DNA of 64,000 nt, from NCBI RefSeq assembly GCF_002356075.1, contig NZ_AP017902.1, positions 372,001 to 436,000 on the forward strand. The letters are read 5' to 3'. The position numbers and the translations under genes are program-made. The notes under the pieces are model-generated. The model did not search any database. It saw only the letters and a program-made list of their open reading frames with translations, and was not told where the DNA came from. Below, piece by piece: positions 55,108 through 64,000 of this stretch (the stretch's first letter is position 1; every line of letters begins with the position of its first letter). This DNA is from Mycoplasmopsis bovigenitalium. GTDB lineage: Bacteria; Bacillota_I; Bacilli_A; Mycoplasmatales; Metamycoplasmataceae.

Positions 55108-55320
55108 TGCAATTTTCAATGCAAAATATTGCAAAATGCTATTTTGAACAAAACATAAATCAAATATCAGTAAAAGAAAAAATCGAGCAAAATGGTAGAT
55201 GCTTGATTTTTTTGATTATAAATATTGTTTAATTTTAGTTATTTGATTAGTGATTTTTAATAATTTAAATGAATTTATTTTGATATTTATCAAAAAAAAT
55301 TAGATTATAAATTCTTGAAA
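55108..55320. repeat. Intergenic repeat copy A
   Basis: About 210 bp alignable by eye to 56349-56550 with substitutions and small indels. Shared landmarks: TGCAATTTTCAA, AAATATTGCAAAA, the AGCA/TGCTTGATTTTTT terminator, GATTAGT and TTGATATTTAT. Confidence 0.6.
55177..55213 (-). terminator. Terminator of the 55373 lipoprotein gene
   Basis: AAAAAATCGAGCA/TGCTTGATTTTTT arms (one G-T), 10-base loop; works on both strands. Same stem family as those at 56418 and 57276. Confidence 0.75.
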
Positions 55321-55372
55321 TTAAATCAAATATGAGGATTGTTTTGGCTGTTGATATTTTGACTTTTTAAAG

Positions 55373-56284
55373 CTACGATGCAGCTCCATTTGCATCTGAA
55401 ATTGTTCTATATTTATTAATTAACTCACGCGCTAGTTTAACATAATCAGAATTTTTAGGTTTCGTTCCAAGAGTTTTGATTTGTTGATCAATCTCTTCAA
55501 CCTTTGAAGGGAAGTTGGCTTTTAATTCTTTAATTAATGCATCAAATTGATCTTTAGCGGTAGCTTGCCTTTCTTTAATTTGTTCTGGAGTTGGTAATTT
55601 CACTCATTTTGGTAACTGTGATTTAAATTCTTCCCCATCCAATTTTAGAGTAGTAATTAAATCTATAATTGCTTTGACACCTTCTTGAATAGTGTGAGGT
55701 TTCTTTAAATCAACTTTGTCTGTAATTTGTTTTAATTGTTCCTCTTTAATTATTTCACTCTCGCCCTTTGCTCATTTTAATATTTCCTCATATTGCTGTT
55801 TATAAGGGTGAATTGATATCTCTTCTACAATCTCATTCAATTTAGACAATTGTTGATTATAAATCTCTACTGTTGGCGGTGTAGAAGCTTTGTCTATGAC
55901 ATCCACAATCTGATTGTATTGTTCTTGATATTTAGTTTTTGTGGCTACATCTTTAATACCATCAAGAGCGCTTTGAATCTCAACTTTGTTTTTGGATCAT
56001 AACGCTGTTAATTCTTTAAGTTTTGCTCATTTCTCAGGGTTGGCTTTAATTTCTTTATTCTCAGCCATTAATTTATCATTTAAACTTTCTAATAGTTTAA
56101 TTTTAGCTTCTAAATGTTTGTTGGCTGCCTCTAAAGCTGAGATTTTTTTGTCTTTAGCATCATCGCCTTGAGGGGCGGGTGTTGGTTTATCAGTTTCTTT
56201 CTTTATTTGTTTGTCGCAAGACATTGCTACTAGCGGCAGTGCACAAGTTGTTAGTGATGCTGTTAATATTATTCTTTTTTTCAT
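55373..56284 (-). CDS. Lipoprotein with helical repeats
   Basis: 303 aa. Signal peptide ending LVAMSC with lipobox Cys near residue 23, a short Pro-rich spacer, a coiled-coil (residues about 45-85), then FIVAR-like helical segments (TPPTVEIYNQQLSKLNEI and similar, key residues PTVEIYN). Four TGA Trp codons. Upstream region resembles that of the 57128 lipoprotein, without its TA tract. Surface exposed; binding partner unknown. Confidence 0.8.
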
Positions 56285-56348
56285 ATATTTCCTTTTTACA
56301 TATTATTTAGGCTTATTATAAGCATTTTATTATAAAACTGCTAAAAAA

Positions 56349-56550
56349 TGCAATTTTCAAGGAAAAATATTGCAAAAATGCTGTTTTAGGCGAAACATAC
56401 AAGTCTAAATATCAATTAAAAATCAAGCAAAAATGGCAAATGCTTGATTTTTTAATTGTAAATATTGCTTAATTTGAATTCTCAGATTAGTAATTTTTAA
56501 GAATTCAAATTAATTTATTTGATATTTATAGGTAAATCTTAGATTATTTA
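56349..56550. repeat. Intergenic repeat copy B
   Basis: Counterpart of 55108-55320. It covers the distal upstream region of the 56284 lipoprotein and the terminator and stop codon of the 56544 gene. Confidence 0.6.
56418..56453 (-). terminator. Terminator of the 56544 lipoprotein gene
   Basis: AAAAATCAAGCA/TGCTTGATTTTT perfect 12-bp arms with an 11-base loop; T tracts on both strands. Confidence 0.85.
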
Positions 56551-57128
56551 GCACTATTTTGTTTTGATTTTTTTAAAACCAAATCTTTTATTTTGTCTTC
56601 TTCAGCTTTTAAATTATTTTGTGCTTCTTCATCTTTTTTCTTTTGCTCTTCAATTCTAGCTTTTTCTGCTTCTTCTTGTTTTTTAAGATTCTCCATAGCC
56701 TCTTTTATTTTTTTATTTCTATCAGCATGTTGCTTTTTGTATTTTTCTCTTTCGGCCAATTCTTGAGCAATCTTTAATTGTAGGTTATTTTCAGGATCAT
56801 TTTCCTTTTTAAGTCTCTCTTCTTCAAGTTTCATTGCTATTTCTTTTTGTTTGTCAGGAGCATCACTTTGCATTGAATCTTTTTTGCCTTGGTCATCCCT
56901 AGTTTTTTTATCAATTTTTGAACTTTCTGTACCAGTTCCTGTTTTTTGACCTTTTTTGTCATCAGTTTCAGTAGTTTTTTTGTCGTTTGAACCTACCTCA
57001 GGTTGCGATTCGCCGCCTTGCTTAGTTTTAGGGCTTGATTGATTATTTTGGCAAGCAGCAGCAACAAAAGGCATAGATAAAAGTGGGGCACTAATAATAA
57101 CCATATTTAGTAATTTATTCTTTTTCAT
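56544..57128 (-). CDS. Coiled-coil lipoprotein behind a TA-repeat promoter
   Basis: 194 aa. Signal peptide with FVAAAC lipobox (Cys near residue 26), a low-complexity region rich in Lys/Asp/Gly/Gln/Thr to about residue 85, then a highly charged coiled coil to the end (EEAEKARIEEQKKKDEEA). No globular domain. A (TA)13 tract 34 bp upstream of the start sits where a sibling promoter has TATAAT, so on/off switching of this surface protein is plausible. Confidence 0.82.
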   Translation of the reverse strand: MKKNKLLNMVIISAPLLSMPFVAAACQNNQSSPKTKQGGESQPEVGSNDKKTTETDDKKGQKTGTGTESSKIDKKTRDDQGKKDSMQSDAPDKQKEIAMKLEEERLKKENDPENNLQLKIAQELAEREKYKKQHADRNKKIKEAMENLKKQEEAEKARIEEQKKKDEEAQNNLKAEEDKIKDLVLKKSKQNSAK

Positions 57129-57157
57129 ATTTATTCCTTTTTACATATTGTTTGGGC

Positions 57158-57188
<31 letters not shown>

Positions 57189-57275
57189 CAAAGCAATTTT
57201 CTTAAAAAAACTGCTAATAAATGCATTTTCGGCAGCAAAATAATGAAATATTGAGCGGTATTATAGTGATAATAA

Positions 57276-57309
57276 AAAAATCAAGCAGTGTAATAGTTGC
57301 TTGATTTTT
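57276..57309 (-). terminator. Terminator of the nucleoside ABC/LRR operon
   Basis: AAAAATCAAGCA/TGCTTGATTTTT arms, 10-base loop; about 25 bp after the LRR gene. Confidence 0.8.
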
Positions 57310-57333
57310 GATTATTAATTTGGAGAATTTGAA

Positions 57334-58410
57334 TTATTGAGCTAATTCAATTTCAGTAATACCTAATGAGTTTAATTTTTTCTTAAATTCATCTAATTGT
57401 TTTTGGTCGCTAATTTTAACGCCCTTAGCAATTAGTTTGTTGAATTTATTTCTATGTTGATTAAAGGCTTCAACGTTAATAGTAGTAATTTCACTAGGTA
57501 GAGTAAAGGTTGTAAAAGTAACTTCTTTTTCTTTTTCAGAATCTTTTTCTTTAACTTTACGGGTTTCAGTTTTGATTAAAGAAGTTGCTTTATCTTTGTT
57601 AATAAGAAATAGAGTATGGTTGATTGTTAAAAGACCATCTTTATCGAAAAGGGCTTGAGGGGCTTTTGTGGAATTAGAACCAAAAGCAAGAGGGTCGAAT
57701 TGAGCATTTTCAGAGAATTTTATTTCTTTTAGGCTTTGGCTCATTAGTGCTTCTTTGCCAATTTTTGCAACTTTAGGGGCAATAATTTTTTCGATTTTTG
57801 AGTTTTTAAATGCTGCATTGCCAATAGCGATTATATTTTCATTTGAAAACTCAGTTAGGGCAGTTTCTGAGAATACACCTTCAGCAAGCTCGGTAATTTG
57901 ATTTGTTAGAGCGGGGAATTGAATAAGTGATTTTGCGCCTTTAAAGGCATTTTTACCAAGTTTAGTAATAGGAGAAACAAAAAGAGAAGAAAGTTTAGGT
58001 GTATTTTCGAAGGCACTATCGCCAATTTCAGTTACTAGAGGCATATCAACTTTTTCTAGGTTAATTAAACCTTTAAAAGTTTCGTTTTCAATAGCTTTAA
58101 CTGCCTTGAATGAAACTTCTTTTAAAGAAGAGTTAGCGCCAATGTTGTCTTTACCTGAGCGAAATAAGTCTTTAGGTAGAATTGCAATATTTTTAGAAGT
58201 AACTTTTTCTAGTTTGCTTCTTAAAAATAGTGCTGTAGGTTCAATTTCCGTAACATGGTCAGGAATATTAAGTTCAATTAAAGTATTTGATCTTAGTTGT
58301 ACGTATTTATTACCATTAATTGTTTCAGATAGATTACATGATGTAGCAATAAGCGGAGCAAATAATAATGGTGTAGAGCTTATAAGTAGTGATTTATTAA
58401 ACTTTTTCAT
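57334..58410 (-). CDS. BspA-like leucine-rich repeat lipoprotein
   Basis: 358 aa. Signal peptide ending LIATSC (Cys about residue 25). Then several TpLRR/BspA-type repeats with spaced motifs such as IGDSAFENTPKLSSL, LGKNAFKGAKSL and IGNAAFKNSKIEKI, followed by a less regular C-terminal region. Such repeats mediate host protein or cell binding in other bacteria. The start lies 9 bp after the permease stop and its GGAGG overlaps that stop, so it is likely the last gene of the nucleoside ABC operon. Confidence 0.88.
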   Translation of the reverse strand: MKKFNKSLLISSTPLLFAPLIATSCNLSETINGNKYVQLRSNTLIELNIPDHVTEIEPTALFLRSKLEKVTSKNIAILPKDLFRSGKDNIGANSSLKEVSFKAVKAIENETFKGLINLEKVDMPLVTEIGDSAFENTPKLSSLFVSPITKLGKNAFKGAKSLIQFPALTNQITELAEGVFSETALTEFSNENIIAIGNAAFKNSKIEKIIAPKVAKIGKEALMSQSLKEIKFSENAQFDPLAFGSNSTKAPQALFDKDGLLTINHTLFLINKDKATSLIKTETRKVKEKDSEKEKEVTFTTFTLPSEITTINVEAFNQHRNKFNKLIAKGVKISDQKQLDEFKKKLNSLGITEIELAQ

Positions 58411-58419
58411 TTATTCCTC

Positions 58420-59361
58420 CTAGCGAACTGATTTATCGTAGACTAAACCAGCAGCAGCCGGAGCCCGTGATGATTTAGCAGTAATCATAATAACAATTAA
58501 TGATAATATGTATGGAGTTGTCTCAAGTAGAGGTGAATAAGGTCTTAATGTGTTGATAAATGCACCTGTTGAGAATGATAGAGCATATAGTAGTGAAAAA
58601 CCAATAGCAACACCACAAACAATGAAAATGTTTCACTGGCCCATAATCATAATTGCAAGTGCTAAATATCCATAACCAAGTACATCTCCATTAAATGAAG
58701 CAGGGGTTGCTTGAGCAAATATTGCACCAGCAACTCCGGCAATTGCGCCAGAAATGGCAATACCTTGTCATTTGTATTTGTAAACATTAATTCCGGCAAC
58801 ATCGGCTGCTTGTGGATTTTCACCGATACTTCTAAATCTTAGACCTCATTTTGTTTTATATAAAGCGAATGCTGAGAAAGCAATGATTGCTAAAGTAATA
58901 ACAATTTTTCAAGAAATAATTTCTATTTTTTGCGAACCAGCAACTTCAACTACATATTTTAACTCAGTAATACCCATAGTAGGTTTACGGTTACCGTTAC
59001 CAAAGAAGTCAAGTAGGATAATTGCTATACCAAACGCTAATAAGTTAATAGCAAAACCCGAAATAGTGTGTTCACTTTTTAGTTTAATGGTTGCAAAACC
59101 ATGAAGTAATGAGAATAATGATGCACAGCCAACAGCGAATAGCGTTGCTGGTATTTGTCATCATCCTGAAGATTCATTGCCATCAAATTTTGATAGTGTG
59201 TTACTGAATGCAAGATAGCAAGCAGCACCAATAACCATCATACCGTTGATACCAAGGTTAACAATACCAACTTTTTCTGAGAATAGCCCACTAATTGCGC
59301 CTAGAGAAAAGATGCAAAAGAACAGTAAAAATCAAGAATAAACGTTAATTGTTAATGCCAT
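58420..59361 (-). CDS. ABC transporter permease (nucleoside type, NupC-like)
   Basis: 313 aa integral membrane protein. Matches the BMP-dependent nucleoside permease family: SGLFSEKVGIVNLGINGMM near the start (key residues EKVGIVNLGI), GLRFRSIGENPQAADVAGI as the coupling region, and MIMGQWN. Six or more T TGA Trp codons. Start ATG 59361 overlaps the stop of the other permease (TAATG). Works with the neighbouring permease, double ATPase and binding lipoprotein to import nucleosides. Confidence 0.92.
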
Positions 59362-61286
59362 TATGCCTCCTTTCTCTTTCTAAATGGACAAATATGCATT
59401 TGTTTTCTTTGAGAAATAATCATTTCATATGTGTCATTGTGTTCAGATTTTATGTCTTTAATTTGGGCTTTACGTTGTTGTTTTAGTTTGAATTTAACAC
59501 CAACTCCAAGAGTCATTAATTGGTAGTTAATTTTCATTTTTTCACCATTGATATTTTCAAAGTAGGCAATAGTTTGGTCATCACTATTTTTGTAGTTCAT
59601 AGCATTTGTTAAATACTCATTGGTGATTTGTGCTAATTGTTTACGTAATTGTTTAATTTGCAGTTTAAATGAATTTTCTGTGTTGTTTAATTTTATATCG
59701 CTTCTAATTTCGCTTGGTACTGAATTAGAAGGTTTGAATTGCATTTTTTCAGTTTTTCATTGTTGTTTAAATTTAGTTATATTAGCTTTAATATCACTCA
59801 TTAATTGCGCATTATTATCTTTTTTAGCAGCAAATAATTCAAGTTGAATTTGGTAAAGTTCATTTGCTTTTTGGCAGTTGAATTTAGCTAGTTCAATTGC
59901 GTTGTTTAGCTTAGTGAATTTAGCAGTATAAGTATCTTGAATTTTGGCAAGTTTGCTAATTGAAGATTGATAATTTTGGCTATTAGAATTTTGTTCTAAA
60001 CCATAAATTTTTGCGTTATATTGAGCAATTAATGAAGCTTTTTTAACAAGTAATTGTTCTAGTTTTCTATATTTTAGATAACGTGGGTCTAATAATAATA
60101 GCACTTTTCTAACACTGAAGTTAATTGGTTTAAATTGCAAGAACATAATTGATGTTGCTGCAAGATATAAAATAACTGATGTAATAACTTGTAAGTCTTC
60201 AGGTTGAATGTAAAGTGGTGCTAATTGTAAGCTAGGTCCTGAAGTATAAATGTATGTATAGAAAAGTGATGAGAATAGAGCGCCAACTGGTGAGTTTAGG
60301 GCAAGTAAACTAATTGCAATTGCCTCAAAACCTAAGTTAAGCGGTTGCGTAATTCCTAAGAAGAATCCTTCACCAATTACATAGAAGTAAAATCCGGCAA
60401 TAGCTGATATGGCAGATGAAACTCCAAGCACCATAACAGTTAAAAGCTTGTCATTAACTCCCATATATTTACCATTTGATTTAGAAATACCTTGCATTCT
60501 GATTTTGTAACCTAGGTTAGTAAAGTTGAAAATAAAGGTAATTCCAATTGATAATGCTAATAATGCAACAATTCCAACAATAAAGAAGGCCATTTTTACA
60601 TTTGTACTTATGTTAGTAAATGCCGCATTTGTTCCTTGCAAGTTATCGGCAAAATAGTATTTTAAGTGCGCTGAACTAAAGTTTGGTCAAACAATAGAAG
60701 CTGATGATTGTTGGAAAATTAGCATTGATAAACCAACAATAATTCAGTTAATCATAATTGTTGAGATAACTTCGTGCACATTTAAATAAGCTTTAAGTGC
60801 TCCAGCCACTAAACCAATAGCAAAAGCAAATATGATTGATATAAATAGGGCAATAACTAGTAATCAAGTAGGTGTTTCTTGGTATTCTGTTGCTCCATAA
60901 CGAATTATTAGAGCAAAACTGACAAAACCAGAAATCATCATTTGGCCTGGAATACCAATATTGAATAAGCCCGCCTTAAAACTCAATGCACAAGCTATGG
61001 AGCTAAAGCCAAATACTAAAAAGTATTGAAGTATTTTATATTTGTTTGAACTATTAAAAGATTTAAGAACAGTTGTAATAATCTCAATAGGGTTAACAAA
61101 GATTGAACTTTGTACACCTTTTTTGACTACGATATAAGCAAAAGCAATTAAAATCCCAAAAAATAATGACCATAAAGAAGAAGAAACTTTGCGAGCAGTA
61201 GATTTTGTTTTATCTAAACGAATAAATTCTGATGCTTTAGCAGAAAATTTTTGTCAAAGATTAAACTTTTTGTTTTCTGTTTGCAT
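59361..61286 (-). CDS. ABC transporter permease (NupB-like) with coiled C-terminal tail
   Basis: 641 aa. Residues up to about 410 form the usual permease: N-terminal helix, FKAGLFNIGIPGQMM, the NLGYKIRMQGIS coupling segment and helices to IMFLQFKPINFS. The remaining 230 residues are charged and helical (KLEQLLVKKASLIAQYNAKI and later KLQIKQLRKQL), not seen in ordinary family members of about 350-400 aa, and are predicted to be cytoplasmic. Overlaps both neighbours through TAATG. Confidence 0.9.
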
Positions 61287-63148
61287 TATTTTTCTCCTTT
61301 CATTTTATTTGCTTGATTATTTTTGTAATCTTCATAAATTTCATTAAATGAAGTTTTTGCATGAATTAACTCACGCTTTGTTTCATTGAATAATTTAGAT
61401 TTTTGTTCTTTTACTTTTAATAAACTTTCTTTTAATTCATTGATTATATTTTTATCAGCACCTTTGGTTTTTTTTGCAACTACAAGACTTGATTTAATTG
61501 AAGCTTCTTGAAGCAAGATTTGTTCTTTTTGTTTTGCAATTTTTCTGTTTAATGCTGTGATATATGAATCTTTTGAGTCTTCAATATCATTTGGATTGAA
61601 TCAATTTTCTGTTGATGAAGAAGAAGCTGACATGAATTTACCAATTTGTTCACGAGTGATGTTTTTTGCATCATTAATTGATAAAATTTTACCCTCATTA
61701 ATAACAGCAATTGTGTCTGCAAGAGCTAAAACTTCATCTAATTCATATGAGATTAGTAAAATTGCTTTACCTTTTGCTTTTTCATCAAGAATTTGAGTAT
61801 GAATGTTAGTTATTGCACCAATATCCATACCACGAGTAGGTTGAACAATAATTATAAAATCATGTTCAGTCATCATTTCACGTCCAACAATGAATTTTTG
61901 TTGGTTACCACCCGAAAGCGAACGGGCAATACTTTTTGCACCTTGTGAGCTTCGAACGTCATATTTTTCGATAACGCTTTGAGTAAATCCAGCGATGTTT
62001 TTATTTTTGAAAACACCGGCTTTTTGGAATTCTTTGTCTCAAAGTCTTCTAATTACAGAGTTTTCTTGGATGCTAAAATCAAGAATAACTCCATGGTGAT
62101 GACGGTCAGCTGGAATATAAGACATGTGTAATTTACTTCTGTCTTGTGCATTTGTGTTTGTAATATCTTTTAACTCATATTTATTTGTTTTTTCGTCAAG
62201 AACTAAAAGACTAATTGAACCTTTTGATGGTTTTTCAATACCACCAACTACATATTCAAGTTCTTCTTGACCATTGCCAGCTACACCAGCAATTGCAAAT
62301 ATTTCACCTGCATGGATGTTAAAGTTAATATTTTTAAGGTTCTTTTTAAGTTTTGTTGTTGTTAGATTTTTGATTGAGAATACAACATTATCACGTTTGC
62401 ATTCGATATTGTTTTTAATTTCGACAACTTCATTACCAACCATAGCCTTGATAATATCATCAATAGATGTTTGACTCATAATAAAGTCGCCTGCCACTTT
62501 ACCTAAACGAAGAACTGTAGCAGTGTCAGCTACTTGTTGTATTTCTTTAAGTTTGTGGCTAATAAAGATTATTGTCTTTCCTGCTTTTTTAAAAATTTCA
62601 AAAGATTTTAATAAACCTTGAATTTCTTCATCGGTTAAAACAGCTGTAGGTTCATCAAATACTAGAATATCGTTCCCACGATATAGCATTTTCATGATTT
62701 CAACTTTTTGTTGAGTTGAAACAGTTGCTTCACCTGATTTTTGGAAAAGGTCAAATTGTAGGTTGTATTTGTTTTGTAATGCTTTAATTTTTTTAATAGC
62801 AATATTTCTATCAATTACACCTATATTATTTGTTCATTCCTCACCCAAAATAATATTGTCAAGGTTAGTATAAACATCAACTAATTTAAAATGCTGGTGC
62901 ACCATACCTATACCTAGTGCATTGGCATCATTCGGTCCAGAAAAAAGCACTTTGTTGCCATTAATTAGGATTTCTCCACTTGTTTGTTCATATAGTCCAA
63001 ACAAGATAGACATCAAAGTACTTTTTCCAGCCCCATTTTCGCCAATCAATGCATGAATTGTTCCTTTTTTTACTTTGAAAGAAACTTTATCATTTGCAAT
63101 GATTCCGGGGAATTTTTTAGTTATGTTTCTAAATTCTACTGCGTACAT
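61286..63148 (-). CDS. Double ABC ATPase (NupA-like) with C-terminal extension
   Basis: 620 aa. First nucleotide-binding domain: Walker A GENGAGKST, HQHFKLVD, signature region VSTQQKVEI and Walker B ILVFDEPTAVL. Second domain: GVAGNGQEELE in place of Walker A, as usual for this family, SGGNQQKF signature and IIIVQPTRGMD. Residues about 515-620 form an extra charged helical tail (ITALNRKIAKQKEQILLQE). Ordinary members are about 510 aa. No strong Shine-Dalgarno; starts 15 bp after the binding-protein stop. Confidence 0.92.
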
Positions 63149-63163
63149 TTAGAAAATTATTTC

Positions 63164-64000
63164 TTATTTTTTCATCAATTCTTTTGAAAGAGCATTTAGA
63201 CGTTCTTGTTCAGTATTATATTCTGTACCATCTTTAAGAGCTCTTTTTGAAGCAAGATAGTCTTTTTCTTCTGGTGTTAATTTTTTAAACACTTCTTTAC
63301 CTTTTTGAAGCGCTGCAACAGCAAGTTGTCTTTTAGCTGGGTCAGTTATGCTTGTAGGTGCAACATCAACTCAGTTTTCATTATATCCACCTACTTGATT
63401 ACCATCTTTTTTATCTAATTCAAACTTGCCTAATTTATCGCTCTCAGATGCTAAGTCTTGTGTTGAAGCTAATCTACCAACTGTATCGTATGTAGATTGT
63501 CCAATACTTTTTAGAATTGAAGTAAAGAATCATTCTTTATTTTTAGGGGCTGAAAGAGATTGGTCAGTGTCAACACCAACAATATATTTATCTTTTGATC
63601 TTTCATTATTAATTAAAACGTTTGTAGCAGGCCCAGCTACTGGAAGAACCATTTTTGGATTTAATGCCAATACACTATCGATAGTTGAATTCATCTTAGG
63701 TGTAATTTCAAATCCAGAAGATAAATCTACTGTATCTGTAAGAGTGTGAACTTTTTTATTTTCATCGGTTTGTTGATTATTTCACCATAGGATACCTTTA
63801 TAAAAACCTTCAATAAAGTCAGTTACACCTGGGAATATACCACCCCCAAAACTAGAAACTGTTCTGTTTTTTGGATCTGTTTCATTTGAAAGGAACATAC
63901 CTGCAGCATATCCCGCCATGAATGCAGCTTCTTTGGTTTTGAAATGTTGGTAAATTCCGTGACCTGATAACTCTGAAGTATAATCTGCTCCAATAATTAC
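63164..64000 (-). CDS. BMP family nucleoside-binding lipoprotein, 5' end outside window
   Basis: 279 codons of the C-terminal part are present. FMAGYAAGMFLS, FGGGIFPGVTDFIEGFYKGI (key residues GGGIFPGVTDFI), VAGPATNV and VGVDTDQS are typical of the BMP/PnrA family, whose members bind purine nucleosides outside the membrane. Starts further upstream. First gene of the operon with the ATPase and two permeases. Confidence 0.92.

Larger units (their letters stand above)
54837..55372 (-). other. Gene-free 535-bp region with lipoprotein-array remnants
   Basis: Holds the A13 tract, two minus-strand terminators (55052-55079, 55177-55213) and a diverged copy (55108-55320) of the intergenic sequence at 56349-56550. 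In the second copy that sequence is the promoter of one lipoprotein and the 3' flank of the next; here no gene starts from it, so a lipoprotein gene was probably lost between the HAD gene and 55100. Confidence 0.5.

Overview
The window is a strongly AT-rich chromosomal segment from a mollicute that reads UGA as tryptophan (translation table 4). Nearly every long gene contains in-frame TGA codons at positions where the protein family has Trp, and genes only become full length when TGA is read through. Compact operons with TAATG stop/start overlaps, many lipoproteins with a C-terminal-Cys lipobox, and a P80-P60-HinT operon of the kind described in Mycoplasma hominis point to the hominis group or a close relative. 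The species assignment is an inference.

Layout. 1-7656: the 3' part of a calcium-type P-type ATPase meets a converging gpmI-HAD-secA operon. 7848-14610: a DNA replication/repair operon (dnaX, ybaB, recR, tmk, holB, rsmI) followed by an RNase J-family gene with a destroyed active site. 14641-17043: a DUF402 protein, the SRP pair ylxM-ftsY, and rpmG. 17378-24912: an accessory stretch with a transglutaminase-like lipoprotein, a split lipoprotein locus with a decayed tail, a tiny TM2 protein behind a TA-repeat promoter, a HAD phosphatase and a frame-broken unknown gene. 24995-34965: housekeeping genes (rsmG, prs, four tRNAs, a Bax-inhibitor-like protein, lysS, primosome genes dnaI/dnaB, coaE, yigZ), two tail-anchored unknown membrane proteins, RNA polymerase delta and class II aldolase. 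34984-38880: cdsA, pyrH-frr and rlmD.

38896-51135 is a surface and proteolysis neighbourhood. It holds a candidate 160-nt non-coding RNA, two tandem S41 peptidases (one a lipoprotein) behind an ECF S component, leucyl aminopeptidase, a DUF31 serine protease lipoprotein, and the P80-P60-HinT operon. 51227-53868: two unknown or membrane genes, then rpsP-trmD-rplS. 54021-58410: a HAD gene, two lipoproteins separated by duplicated intergenic units, and a BspA-like leucine-rich-repeat lipoprotein. 58420-64000: a BMP/Nup-type nucleoside ABC transporter (binding lipoprotein, double ATPase, two permeases). Its ATPase and larger permease both carry long non-canonical C-terminal tails, and the LRR gene appears to be the last gene of that operon.

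The most notable signals are these: an in-phase A_AAA_AAG heptamer in dnaX whose -1 frame stops after one codon (the E. coli tau/gamma arrangement); the same heptamer exactly at the frame break of gpmI; two (TA)n tracts of almost equal length at the same distance from two start codons; an identical 18-bp AT palindrome upstream of secA and of P80; the candidate ncRNA upstream of rlmD; and a run of apparent homopolymer frame breaks that need to be separated from assembly error. I see no insertion sequences, prophage genes, CRISPR array or rRNA.
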